Positions 45,631 through 57,640 are shown, counted from the first letter of the stretch. The stretch is DNA of 64,000 bases from Piliocolobus tephrosceles (GCF_002776525.5 NC_045441.1:86865101-86929100); one strand, 5' to 3'. Made by a program: numbers and translations. The notes: a model not told the origin generated them from the sequence alone.

Positions 45631-45695
45631 ATTACCTTGCAATGTAGTTATTTCAATAATAATTGAAATAAATTACCTTGCAATGTAGTTATTTC
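45631..45695. repeat. 24-bp direct repeat around a perfect palindrome
   Basis: attaccttgcaatgtagtta followed by tttc occurs at 45631-45654 and again at 45672-45695. Between them lies atttcaat-aata-attgaaat (45650-45669), a perfect inverted repeat. Adjacent 'aataactatgcaa' (45619-45631) also pairs imperfectly with the end of repeat 1. Confidence 0.9.
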
Positions 45696-45699
45696 CTGA

Positions 45700-46430
45700 T
45701 CTCCAACAATATTTTTGTATTATTATTAGTGTATTGAAGAAAGAGTTTAATACAAGATTAGCCATGAAAGAGATAAATTTATTACACAAATCAATCTCCC
45801 TGAATACTTGAAGCTTTGGGTTTCTGACGCATAGCTTAGTAGGTAGGATACTAGGAAATGGGTGCTGCTGATTGGTTGGGGATGCAATCATGGGGCAGGA
45901 AAATGGTCTTAATATACTGAGGCTGCCTTTAGGGAGGGAGACCACAAAACTGGTTGAACCATGAGTCATGAGTCTGGGTGGGGTCAGTCAGTCCTGAGAA
46001 TTCAAAAGTAATCAAAAACATCCAAAGACCAATCTTAGGCTCTACAGTAGTGATGCTATCTGTAGGAGCAATTGGGGATGTCATAAATCTTATGACCTCT
46101 GGACACATGACTTGTGAACAGCAAAGGATTATAGAAACAATGTCTACATTTTAGCAGAATTCAGGACCCTCCAATGATCCTAATCTTGTGGCCTGTCATT
46201 AGTTTTGCAAAGGTGATTTCCGTCACTGAACAAGGAAGGGATCAGTTTCAAGAAGGCCTATTATCACCCTTGTTGCAAAGCTAAATTATAAACTAAATTT
46301 CTCCATGGTTAGTTTTGCCTTATGCCAAGGAATGAGTGAAGACAGCCAACCTTTGAAGCTAGAAGCAAGATGTAGTCAGTCACTTTAGATTTTTCACTCT
46401 GTTATTATTTCTGTAAAGGTTATTTAAGCA
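45700..46430 (-). mobile_element. Old LTR-like repeat, copy 2
   Basis: Related block by block to 39560-40330, same orientation: 'gctgctgattggttggggat', 'ctgaggctgcctttaggga', 'ctgtaggagcaattggggat', 'cataaatcttatgacctctg', 'ctaatcttgtggcctgtcat', 'agaagcaagatgtagtcagt'. Divergence between the copies is substantial. Family not named with confidence. Confidence 0.55.
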
Positions 46431-46769
46431 CCCAACTTGGGCTTCACATTGACTCAATTCTGAGGTGTGAGCAATGGAGATGAGAAAGACTGGCAAATAC
46501 TCTAACTTCTTCCTGCTGACAGGGTGCATAGTTGTGGTAAGGGTTGCTCTTAGGGTAAAAGGAGTGAAATCATCTTGCAGTTGTCTGTGTATATTCACTG
46601 GTGTCTGCTTTAAATTTCGACATCCACATAGCAAAAACATTAGTACTGATACAGGAATTAAGAAGAAATCACTTAGGCAGATAGTGAGGGTACAGAAGTC
46701 CTTGGTAAGGCTTTTCTTTTTAATGAAAAGCAGCCTCAAATTATTTTCTAACAAAGCAGCCTGTAAAAC
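46431..46769. other. Non-genic spacer between LTR-like elements
   Basis: No gene recognised. The 159-codon plus frame 46474-46953 crosses into the next LTR and has no recognisable protein. Confidence 0.45.
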
Positions 46770-47210
46770 CAAACTTCAGACACAGACAAGCAAGCTGGGA
46801 GCTTGCACGGGTGAATGCCAGCAGGAACTAAGGGCTAGACATGTTCAAGATGGTGGCTCCATTTTCCTTTCTCTGCCAGCCACATGTACAGTAAGGAGCA
46901 GACAAGATGGTGCCAGCCGAGAAGAATACATTTGCATAATAAGATTAGGGTGAGGCCACCACCCTTCCTCACGCACTATGTGTCATATCTGATCAAACCA
47001 ATCTGTGAGCCTTACATAAATCAGACATTGCCTCCTCAAACTGGACTCTAAATTCCAGCACATCCACTGCCAGCTTGTCCGTTCTGCTCAGAGATCCCTT
47101 TCTCTATGTGAAGAGAGCTGTTTCTCTTCTGCCTATTAAACCTCCATTCCTAAACTCCTACTGTGTGTCCATGTCCTAAATTTTCCTGGCATGAGACAAC
47201 GAACCCCAGA
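46770..47210 (+). mobile_element. ERV-like solo LTR, plus strand
   Basis: A TG...CA-bounded block of about 440 bases: start 'tgtaaaaccaaacttcagac', end 'gagacaacgaacccca'. Inside are two YY1-type motifs (AAGATGGTGGC at 46847-46857, AAGATGGTGCC at 46904-46914), a perfect octamer ATTTGCAT at 46930-46937, a degraded TATA-like 'ctggactctaaatt' near 47040 and ATTAAA near 47136 in 'gcctattaaacctccattcc'. The order U3 signals, TATA, polyadenylation signal fits an LTR. No provirus interior adjoins it. Confidence 0.62.
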
Positions 47211-49626
47211 GTATATACCCAGGCAATGTAGCCACTTCAGGCACTTTTATCCACAGTTTTAATAAGCCCTATCACAAGGAGTGAAAGCCCTAGCTTCAGG
47301 AATCCATACAGAGCTAATTGCAAGCCTTGAGAGAGCCAGGTAAATAACTCTGAGAACCCATCAAATATTGGGTCATCAGAGAGACTCAAAAACAATAAAC
47401 AGGGCCACAATCTAGTAAGTGTACTATAGTTTTTGTGAAACATAGTTTTTCTCTCTACCTTTCTGCCAAAGACACATCAGAGTAGGACCAATGTATTTGA
47501 AAAATAAGCTTTAGTCTTATCACAGTTGACCTAATTTTTAGCCAGATAGGCTTTTTTTTTTTTTTTTTTTTTTTTTAATGGCTTTGTTGGAAGTTTTTCA
47601 TAAGGAATCTCAAATTAAGTCTTTTAAAAGCCTCTTGAATCCAGCCAAGGATTTATTTGTGCCTGCAGATACCTGTATAAATTGAGTGAATTTCTCTCTT
47701 CTTGAAGTCCAAAAATAACTTGGGGTTCCTGGGCCTACCAGAAAGTGAGATTTTTCACAGGGTTAGAAACTCTGTACAGAACAAGATATGAGGACAGTTT
47801 TTCCAAAAGGCTTTTATCAGCTTTATAGGTCAACTTCAATTTCTTAAAGCAGTCTGAAAACATGTCATTTGATTCAAAGCCTTGGTAAAATAACCAGTGT
47901 CTCCAATTTTGTTGTGTTTCAAAAGAAAATAGATTCTTATTAAACTTCTGCAAATAACTATATTGTCATAAACTAAGAATACTCACAATTTGTTTCAAAA
48001 TTCTGGAGAAATCATGTAGAGACATATAAATATGTTCTAATTTTGCTCACGGTAGTATACTTTACTCAACTATTAGATGTTGTAAATGGCTCAAAAGAAG
48101 TTTTCTTGACTCTGAAATACAAAACAAAAATTATTAGCAATGTTTTAAGCAAAACATCATAACAAAACTATTGCAATCTTCTATTGTCAGTTCATGCAAT
48201 TAACTTCTGTTTTACTTTATATTGGGCTCTCCATGAGAGTCCTGGAAAGTTTTCTTGATTTATTTCAATGACACTATTTCCAAATTTTTTGGGAACCTGC
48301 ATTTAACAGCACCCGACAGAGTCTTATAGTTGATTTTAAAGGCACCTTTTGAAAAGAGTCAAAGTAAAACAATTGTGGATGACACAAGTCTTAGAATAAC
48401 CACAGTTAAAGACAAAATTGACAGAGAAATTGGGTCATTTGTGTGGCATTCAAAAATTTAACATAACAATCAATTTTTACTAATAGCATACACAGTCATA
48501 TCAGAATTATAGAAGTATCAGACAATTCTGAAATACACACCAAGGACACATTTATACAAAGACAACTCAAAGAAAGAGAAACACCATTTTATACCTGACA
48601 ATGCTTCCTTTGTGACTGTAACATGCCAAATAAGCCAAATGTCTCTTTTAGGCTCTTGGGAACTTAGTATCTGAAAGGTAAATGAGGTCAAAAGGACTTA
48701 GTTTATAACTTGAAATTTCAATTTTGAAAGCTTTGTCAAATATCAAAGATTTAAAACCCTGGATATCACAGAACAGGATCATAAATTACTAATTTAGCAG
48801 AAGTTATAACTCAAAGGTTTCAAATGTGAAAAATATCTTTACTTGTTGATAGAAAGGAGACTCAGCTTTCCAAACGACAAGACCCAGTAAAGATGAGTTG
48901 AGGCCTTCTGAATCTGCTTCTTCCATCTTCCCTATTTTTTCACTTTTTCCTGCAGTTTGCTCAAAAGGCAAACTTTCAAAATGTCTCAATATTCTAAAAA
49001 AAAGTTTAAAAAAGAAAACCAAATTTGACTTTTGCATTAGTGTATCATTCATGCTAAAGTTACCCTTAAGAAAATTTTGTAAATAAATCTAGTTTTAATC
49101 AGTTTGACCATAAAGTGAGATATTCATAACTCTCTTATAACTTTTGTAATTCTATATTATAGAGCAAATCAATGCTGCAAGAAAATCTTGTTATTGTGAA
49201 ATATGATCCCAGATGCTAGCCCTGCATTGATGTTCTTTAATGTATAATTCATTGAAAAACAAATGGAATAATTTTGAATATTGAATAATCCCATTTAAAT
49301 TTGACCACATTTGCTTACACACATAGAAAATCCTTTATAAATCAACCTCTTATGAATATTTTACAACTTGCAAGAATATTCAGTTTTGTTTTATCATTCT
49401 TTTAACACAGTACAATACAATAAAACCCCTCTAATATAGACAAAACTACTTTAACAAAAAACATAAAAAACATATTTCAATGCCTTATAACCTTTCGCTA
49501 AGAACGCATTCTACTTTCCTTATATGCCTTGAATGTAAAACTCTTCCTTCAGCAGTCCAAATTACTTATGTTACAATGCTAACTCTTAACGAACTTTTAT
49601 TTTTAGTGAAAAACTGATAAGCAATG
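47211..49626. other. Unassigned sequence
   Basis: 2.4 kb without a recognised gene. A 27-base poly(T) lies at 47551-47577. Short frames occur (for example 48804-49052 minus, 82 codons) with no recognisable protein. The texture resembles decayed ERV interior, and a similar texture continues beyond the L1M at 54599, but I cannot show this. Confidence 0.4.
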
Positions 49627-49966
49627 TCTTTATTTTTTAAAAGTATCTTCTATGGGTACATGAGATGTTTTGATACAGATATACAATGTGTAATAATCAT
49701 ATCATGGAAGATGGAGTATCTATCCCCTCAAGAATTTATCTTTGTGTTAAAAACAATCCAATTATACTTTTAATTATTTCAAAATTAACACATTATTACT
49801 AATTACAGTTGCCCTGTTGTGCTATCAAATACTAGGTCTTATTCATTCATTGAAACTATATTTTGCTTCCATTAACTATCCCCAGCTGCCCCTCATTTCC
49901 CCACTACTCCTCCCAAACTCTGATAACCATCTTTCTACTCTCTATATTAATGAGTTCAATTATTTT

Positions 49967-50268
49967 TATTTTATTTTATTTTTTTTTGAGATGGAGTCTC
50001 ACTCTGTCACCCAGGCTGGAGTGCTATGGCTGGATCTCAGCTCACTGCAAGCTCCGCCTCCTGGGTTCACGCCATTCCCCTGCCTCAGCCTCCCGGGTAG
50101 CTGGGACTACAGGCGCCGCCACCTTGCCTGGCTAATTTTTTGTAGTTTTTAGTAGAGACGGGGTTTCACCGTGTTAGCCAGGGTGGTCTCGATCTCCTGA
50201 CCTCGTGATCCGCCCCTCTCGGCCTCCCAAAGTGCTGGGATTACAGGCTTGAGCCACCGCGCCCGGCC
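49967..50268 (-). mobile_element. AluY (cercopithecid-type), minus strand
   Basis: Full-length reverse Alu after (TTTTA)n: 'gagatggagtctcactctgt', 'gctggatctcagctcactgc', and the end 'acaggcttgagccaccgcg'. Flanks caattatttt (49957-49966) and caattgtttt (50269-50278) are a 10-bp target-site duplication with one mismatch. It is inserted in the L1M 3'UTR. Confidence 0.95.
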
Positions 50269-50700
50269 CAATTGTTTTGGTTTTTAGATCCCACAAATAA
50301 TTGAGAACATGTGAACTTTGTCTCTCTGTGCCTGGCTTATTTTGCTTAACATAATGACATCCAGCTCCGTTTGTGTTATTGCAAATGGCAGGACCTCATT
50401 TTTTTTTATGTCTTAATAGTGCTCAATTGTGTATAAATACCATATTTTCTTTATCCATTCATCTGTTGATGGAAAGTTAGGTTGCTTCCAAATCTTGGCT
50501 AGTGTGAACAGAGCTACAACAAACACAGGAGTGCAAATATTTCTTCAATAAATTGATTTTATTTGGTTATATACCTAGCAGTGGGATTGTTGGGATATAT
50601 GGTAACTCTATATTTTAGCTTTTTGAGGAAACTTCAAACTATTCTGCATGGTGTTAAACTAATTTACATTCCCAACAACAGTGTACAAGAGTTCCCTTGT

Positions 50701-50754
50701 ATACCTAAAAACAAAAAGAAGAAAATAAGTCAATCACTTTACTAAAAGGAAGAC
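50701..50754 (-). repeat. 54-nt inverted copy of L1M segment 51627-51680
   Basis: 51 of 54 bases equal the reverse complement of 51627-51680; the three mismatches cluster in the purine run near 50717-50723. It sits between 'gagttccctt' and 'ctcaccagtatttgtt', where a normal L1 has only about 10 bases. Confidence 0.9.
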
Positions 50755-51626
50755 ACATACTCACCAGTATTTGTTCTTGCCTGTCTTTGGGGTATAAACT
50801 ATTTTAACCATGGTGAGATGATATCTCATTATAGTTTAGATTTGCTTTTCTCTGATGATAAATGATGTTAAACACCTAATCATAATTCTATTTGTCATTT
50901 GTATATCTTCTTTTCAGGAATATGTATTCAAATATTTGCCCATTTTTCATCAGATTATTAGATTTTTTTCTTACAGAGCTGTTTCAGCTCCTTATATATT
51001 TTGGTAATTAACCCCTTGTTAGATGGGTAGTTTGCAAATATTTTCTTCCATTCTGTGAGAATAATCCATGTGCTGAAGAAAATGTGTATTCTGCAAGTAC
51101 TGGATAGAATGTTCTATAAATATCTGTTATATCTGTTTGTTCTACAATACAGATTAAGTCCAATATTTCTTTGTTGATTTTGTGTCAGGAAGATTTTTTC
51201 AATGCTGAAAGTTAGATGTTAAAGACTATTGGAGCTTATATATTTTAAAATTTATATATATATTCTAGCTTTATCAGATCTTACTTGTTTGTTTCTTCTT
51301 ATAGTTTTTGTCTTAAAATCTATTTTGTTTGATATATAAGTGTAGCTACTCTTGCTCTTTTTTGGTTTCCATTGGCATACAATATCTTTTTGTCATCCCT
51401 TTATTTTCACTCTATGTGTGCCATTATAGGTAAAGTGTGTTTCATGTAGGCAACAGATCAATGGGTTTTGCTTTTTCATCCATTCAGCCACTGTATGTCT
51501 TTCTGTTGGAAAGTTTACTTCATTTACAATCAATGTTATTGTTGCTAAGTAAGGACTTACTCCTGACATGTATTATTTGTTTTCTGGTTGTTTTGTCATC
51601 TTTTCTCTCTCTCTCTCTCTTTTTCT

Positions 51627-51680
51627 GTCTTCCTTTTAGTAAAGTGATTGACTTATTCTCTTTCTTTTGTTTTTAGGTAT
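51627..51680 (+). repeat. Source segment of the inverted copy
   Basis: Begins gtcttccttttagtaaagtg. This stretch lies in normal context for the L1M, so it is the donor and 50701-50754 the acceptor. Confidence 0.85.
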
Positions 51681-53049
51681 CTTTTGTATCTTCTTTCATT
51701 TGAGGTTACCATGTGGCAATACTATTTTATAAGTCATTATTTTAAGCTGATAACAACTTAACACTGTTTACATAAACAAAGAAACAAACAAGGAACAAGA
51801 AAAACTAATAATGACTGTATGCCTTAACTTCATTTCCTTGCTTTTTAACCTCTTGCTAATATATATACATTGTTGTACTGGATATGTCTTGAAAAGTTGT
51901 TGTAGTTATTATTTTTGATTGGTTCATCATTTTGTCTTTCCACTGAAGAACAGTTTTCACACCACAGTTATAGTGTTATAATATTCTATGTATTTTTGTG
52001 TACTTATTATTACCAGTGAGTTTTATACCTTATTGATCATTAACATCATTTTTTTTCTGATTTAAGTACTCCTTTTAGCATTTCTTGAAAGACATGTCTG
52101 GTGTTGATTAAATTCCTCAGCTTTTGTTAGTCTTGGAAGGTCTTTTTTTCCTCCTTCATGCTTGAAGTTTATTTTAACCAGATATATTCTTTTATGGTAA
52201 AAGGGATTTCTTTCCCCTTCAGCACCTTAAATATGTCTTCCTCCACTCTCCTGGCCTATAAATTTTCCACTGAAAAGTGTGCTACCAGACATATTGGAGC
52301 TCTGTTTTATGTTATTTGCTTCTTTTCTTTTGTTGCTTTAAGAATTCTCTCTCTCTCTCTCTTTTTTTTATTGACTTTTGGGGAGTTTGATTATTAGATG
52401 CCTTGATGTAGTCTTCTTTAGGATAAATCTTCTTGGTGTTTTATAACCTTTTTGTATTTGTATATTGATATCTGCTCTAGGTTTGTGAAGTTCTCTGATA
52501 TTATTTCTTTAAACAATGTTTCTACTCCTATCTCTTTCTCTGTCTCCTCTTTAGAGCCAATACTCTTGTATATTTTTTCTTTTGTCTCCTCTGACTGTGC
52601 ATTTTCAAATAGCCTGCTTTCAAGATCACTAATTTTTTCTTCTGCTTGATCAATTCTGCTATTAAAAGTCTCTGATGCATTCTTCAGTATGACAATTGCA
52701 TTTTTGAACTCCAGAATTTCTGCTTAATTATTTTTAATTATTTTAATCTCTTGTCAAATTTATCTGATAGATTTCTGAATTCATTCTCTGTGTTATCTTG
52801 AATTTCTTTTAGCTTCCTTAACAAAGTTATTTCAAATTCTGTGTGTGAAAGGTCACATATCTCTATTTCTTCAGGACTGGTTTCTGGTGCCTCATTTAGT
52901 TCCTATGGTGAGGTCATGTTTTGCTGGATCATCTTGATACTTGTAGATGTTCATCTATGTGTCGGCATTGAAAAGTTAGATATTTATTATAGTTCTTGCA
53001 GTCTGGGCTTGTTTCTACCCATCCTTCTTTGGAAGGCTTTCCAGATATT

Positions 53050-54598
53050 TGAAAGGACTTGAAAGTTGTGATCTAAGCTTTATCTGCTTAAGGGGGACCC
53101 CAAGGCCAGTAGTGCTGTAATTCTTTCAGTCTTGTAGAGATACCACCTTGATAGTCTTGGACAAGTTCTGGAAGAATTCTCTGGATTACCAGGTAGAGAC
53201 TGTTGTACTCTCCCCTTACTTTTTCCCAAACAAAATCTGTACCTCTATTCTGAGCCATCTGAAACTGGGGTTGGAGTGACACAAACACCCCTGTGTCCAC
53301 CACCCCTAGGGCACCTAGGACTGTGCTGTGTCAGACCTGAATCCAATACATATCTGGATCTCATCCAAGGCCTGCTCTAACCAATTCCTGGCTACAAACT
53401 ATGTTTGCTCAAAGCCCTGGGAGAGGGCTGGTCTATAGCCAGCAGGTGGCAAAGCCAGCCTAGGTCTATTTCCTTCCCTTTGGGTGGTAGCAAGTTCCAT
53501 CAGGCCTGGGGTAGGTCCAGAGGTGTTGTCCAGGAGCCAAGGCCTAGCATCAAAAACTTTACATGTACACTTAGGGTTCTATTGTACTGCAACTAAGCTG
53601 GCACTCAAATCACAAGACAGAGTCCTTCCCACTCTTCCCTTCCCATTCCGAAGGAAGAGGTACCTTATCTTGTAATCACTGCCACCTTAGTCCATTGGGG
53701 GGTACTACCAGATGATTACCAATGTTCCCTTAAGGCTCACAGGCTCTTTAGTCAGCTTCTAGTGAATATTGACTGGCCTGGTACTCACCTTTCAGGTGAG
53801 GGTAGGTCAGCCCAGGGTAGGTCCAGAAATTCTATCCAAGAGTCAAGTCCTAGAATTTGGGACACCAGGAGCCTCCATGGTGCTCTACCCCCAGTGTGGC
53901 TGAGCTGGTACCTAAGGTGCAAGACAAGGCCCCTTTACTTTTTTCTCTATCATTTTCAATCAGAAAGAGTATTGCCCCATAGCCACCACAACTGGGAATG
54001 TGCTGGCTCTCACCTGAGTCCAACAAGTCTCAGCATCTCACCCACGGTCCTCAGTGTAGTACCTGGGCACAGCTTGGAACTAAAACTTGCCTAGGCATTG
54101 CAGTTCTAGTGGCTTCAACTATGTTTCAGATTAATTTGCCACCCCAGAGTACTTTATCCTGTGGTAGCAAGGAGTATAGGAACCGAATTTCCAGCCACCG
54201 AGGTTTGTGATTCTTCTCTGGCTATGACTGGTTTAAATGCACCCTTCGTGGGTGAGACTGATTTTGGTCTAGTTTTGCTTTCTGCTATAATGAGGGCAAC
54301 ACTGAGTTCAGTGCATCACAATTGTTGGCTCTCCCTCAACACAAGGAACAGAAACGCTCTCATCACCACAGCACCCCTGCCAGGGGGATGGGAAAGGAGT
54401 GGCATTTACTATTCAAGACTGTTTTGCTTTCCTCTACAGTACCTATTTCAGCAATATGAAGTTAAAACCAGATATTGTGAGTGCCTACCTGATTTGTGTT
54501 TCTTATGAATGTGCTTATTTGTGTAGATAGTTGTTAAATTAGTGTCCTTGATGGAGGGACAATCTGTGGAGCCTTCTGTCTGACATCTTGCTCCACCC
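53050..54598 (-). other. L1M 5'UTR, relatively GC-rich
   Basis: Reads in reverse as an L1M 5'UTR. It contains 'ccagcaggtggcaaagccag' at 53449, which is part of the element rather than an independent site. Several frames of 60-115 codons lie here (for example 54161-54508 plus); they reflect the low stop density of GC-rich UTR sequence. Confidence 0.7.
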
Positions 54599-57059
54599 AT
54601 CAACCACGTAAATATATTTTTTTTAATCTATTAGATTGCAGAACACAGGACAAAAATAGAACTGCTGACCATGTCTGACTTTTCCCAGCACAGCCAAGGG
54701 ATGTGGCTAACTCTATAGGTACCCAGGCGTTTCCTAGAATCTAATGGCTGTAAAACAGACAAGTTAAATAGTTATCAAAAAATGTCATATAAGGAGTTTA
54801 TGACCTTAAAATGTCTAGAAAAGACAGTAACTGACCTGTATACTTTAAATCATGTCTAAGTTATGAAAAGGTTTTAATTTTATTTTACTAATGTTAAAAA
54901 GTATATTTTGAAGTTTACTAAGGTTATGTGAACTAAAATGCATTTGGGTTAAAATTTCTATTTTTTGAGAAAATGTTTAAGTGCTAATTTTTCTTTAAGC
55001 CAATTAATTGGAACTTTTTAATATAATTTTGGTTGTGAAACATCACTCACATGGCACATGTAAATGAACAGAAAAAGCAGATCTGGTAGAGTTATAAGAT
55101 TGTTCATTTGCCAGTTTTTAAGATTCTCTTCCTCGTTTTAGGCCATTAGTCTCTTGATTACCTGTTCCCTGTCCTAAACATATGTCAGCTAGACAACACT
55201 AAATTTGCATTTCTAAAGTGGTAACTCTTAAGTGAAACAATACAGATAATTAATGTTTTATCCAAACTCAGGGAAAATGGTATGAGTAGAAGTTCACATG
55301 GCCAAAATAAGGATATCCTTACCTGTGGTGATTTTCTTAGATGTAAGTTTCTTAATTGCATTACTGGCTTTAGGGTGGAATCTTGTAAGGAACAGCACCA
55401 GGAGAGCATGCAGTTTCTAGGCCTAATGGGGAGGGATAGGTGGAAGGCAGAACAGATCCCCAAAAGTCAAGGATCCAATTTTTACGTCAAATCCTGAATC
55501 TACCGAAGGAGGGAACCACTGTAAGATGAGATGGTGCAAGACTGAAGATCAGACGCTGTCCATGGAGGGAAAAAATAATCAAGAAATAGCAAAATTTCCA
55601 AAAGTATTAAACCAGAAAGGACTCATTTCCTAAGCCAGAGATATGAACCCAGGCCACCATCATGAAAGGGCAAAGCCTTTGCTACCAATGTACAGCATTG
55701 GGCAGTTGCCAGCACTTTTCTGAAAAGAAGTCTAGAACAGCCATTTTAAAGCTTGCAAAGAATTTTAACTGCCCAAGAGAATATTCTAAGGCTAGCCATG
55801 ACATTGTTATATGTCATTTTCTAAGTTTAAACTTTTTTATTCAATTGTTGAGAATAAAATATCTACAAAAATATTTTTCTTTCAATGGTGTACTTAGTTC
55901 AAATAGTAACTCAATCCAAAAGCCCTTTTGAAACTCAGATGGTGATGTTCCAGGTTCTTATCAACTATGGAAGAGGTATTTCTGGAGAGATCATAGAGGA
56001 GGCATCCTCACGATCCCCAAAAATTCACCCTCAGAAAGGGGCTTAATATAGCAAAAGATGGCAAAAACCCCATAGTATGGGACATTTTAAAACAAAACTC
56101 ACCAGAGGGCTTGACACATTTGGGATGAAGAATGTGCTAATGCATCTCATCGACTCTCGGTCCTTTCAGACCAGTAACCTAATATGAACCTGAAACTTCC
56201 CACCCTCTGGATGGCAGAGACGGAGAGAGAGTATCCCCACATGGTCACAAAGTCAAGCTCTTGAGAATACAAAACAAGACAAGAGGGAAACCATATCCAG
56301 TTTTTTGCCTGTGGGAAATGCAGCTATGTTTTCTAATTGACCAGTCTGCAAGGCCAGCTTGAACACGAGGTTATAGGAGTCCCAGGCCTGCATCGTATCC
56401 TATGGTAACCCTCTTTATGACAGAATAGGACAAGACAAATTTGTAGCACAAAGTACATCAGACTTACTAGAGCCTAATACTAGTCTCACAAGTCATTTTT
56501 CCCATAATCAGAATCTTGCAGAGAAGACAAACAGTGATTTTTATCATTCAGTGAACTAGTTGAGGCAGAGAGAAGGAGACCAGTAGTGTGGCTGCTAAAG
56601 AATTAGTATGCTTTTGCCAGCTTGACAGTTTTTGGGTTCCCTTTATCTGCAGTTTCTGGAAGAACAGAACAGATTTTGGTGACCCTGCTCACAGCACCAT
56701 AGCAGTGGAGTCAAGTTGTGTTACAAAATAAAATTATCCTTTTCTGTTTCATGGCACCATAGGCAAGAGATGACAATTTTGCATAACAAAATTAGAGGCT
56801 TTCAATTCTCTGATTTTAAATGTCTACTAGATAAATTGCCCAGAAGAACTCATGGAACTACAAACTTAGTAGGCTGAAAGCCAAGTCTACTACCCTACCT
56901 CTCAATCTAATAAAAACATCTGCAATATACAAGTCCCAATTCAAAATAACAGAAATTTTTAGCATAATTTGTCAAATGTATTTCTTAGCCAGTTAGGCAG
57001 TGTAATTTCTACTTTATCAATACATTTCTCCTTTCCTTTCTTTTCTCTCTGTCTCTCTC
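54599..57059. other. Unassigned sequence
   Basis: 2.5 kb, moderately GC-rich near 55300-56700, with no recognised gene or repeat. Frames of up to 92 codons (55185-55463 minus) are without support. It may be the continuation of 47211-49626 split by the L1M. Confidence 0.4.
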
Positions 57060-57160
57060 TTTTTTTTTTTTTTTTTTTTTTTGTACTTTGTATTGCATCC
57101 TCATTGGTCTCTTATCTCTTCATTGGTCTCATTATCTCCTCGTTGGTTTCATTTGTTTAT
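57060..57160. repeat. Poly(T) and short tandem repeat
   Basis: Poly(T) at 57060-57082, then three imperfect copies of a unit near 20 bases: cattggtctcttatctctt (57102-57120), cattggtctcattatctcct (57121-57140), cgttggtttcatttgtttat (57141-57160). Confidence 0.8.
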
Positions 57161-57359
57161 TCTTACCTGATGTTATTTCATTCTATTCAAGACTTTAGAT
57201 TAATTTTTCTAAATCATACTTAGAAAATGTAATTATACTAAAAAATGGCTACCAAATTAAATAAAAATGATCAAATCAGCATCCAAAATTAAAGCTCTGC
57301 ATAGTTTTCATGATTTAATCCTAATAATTTCCTGTGGTCACAAAAGTCTAATGCAAGCT
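57161..57359. other. Non-genic spacer
   Basis: No gene or repeat recognised. Confidence 0.5.
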
Positions 57360-57640
57360 CATAACATTGCTTCTCCCTAAAAAGTCACCCTCTTTCTCTG
57401 TGTTGAAATCCTTCAGTCTCATAAAGTGTAGAATCAATTTTGTGAAGACTTCCTGATATTTTCAAACGTATGTGATACCCTTATCCTCTAAATAGTTCCA
57501 ATGATATTTGATGATGCTAACTATAATGTGTCTAGGCGTTTAGCTATTTTTATAGTTTCTTAAGCACATCTGATGCATCTATGAACTACCTCATTGTGGG
57601 AACTCTGCTCTATTCCACATTGTATTTATTATAAAAAATA
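57360..57640 (+). repeat. Possible L2 LINE fragment, plus strand
   Basis: L2-like blocks in order: 'aaaagtcaccctctttctct', 'tgtgaagacttcctgatatt', 'tattccacattgtatttatt'. Divergent. Confidence 0.45.

Larger units (their letters stand above)
49627..54598 (-). mobile_element. L1M, minus strand, with 5'UTR and an internal ORF2 deletion
   Basis: The left end is the L1 3'UTR in reverse ('gggtacatgagatgttttga', 'gtgtaataatcatatcatgg'). The right end is the 5' terminus ('gacatcttgctccaccc'). 49627-51058 holds the 3'UTR and ORF2 C-terminal region. 51059-51700 is endonuclease-region sequence, then ORF1 (coiled-coil part near 52600-52800, 'gcttgatcaattctgctatt') and a GC-richer 5'UTR from about 53050. 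At about 51058 some 2-3 kb of ORF2, including the RT core, is missing. It is interrupted by an AluY at 49967-50268. Confidence 0.87.

Noticed and set aside
45262..45642. 126-codon minus-strand frame as a gene
   Set aside because: Its Met lies outside the retrocopy, in the flank, and no protein is recognised. Only the part inside the insert may be a coding remnant.
46474..46953. 159-codon plus-strand frame
   Set aside because: It crosses from unassigned sequence into an LTR, has no recognisable domain, and an overlapping minus frame is nearly as long.
49817..50152. 111-codon frame with LSSLQAPPPGFTPF
   Set aside because: A classic Alu-derived reading of the minus-strand AluY.
53448..53463. 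Second CTCF-like site
   Set aside because: It fails the last core positions and belongs to L1M 5'UTR sequence.
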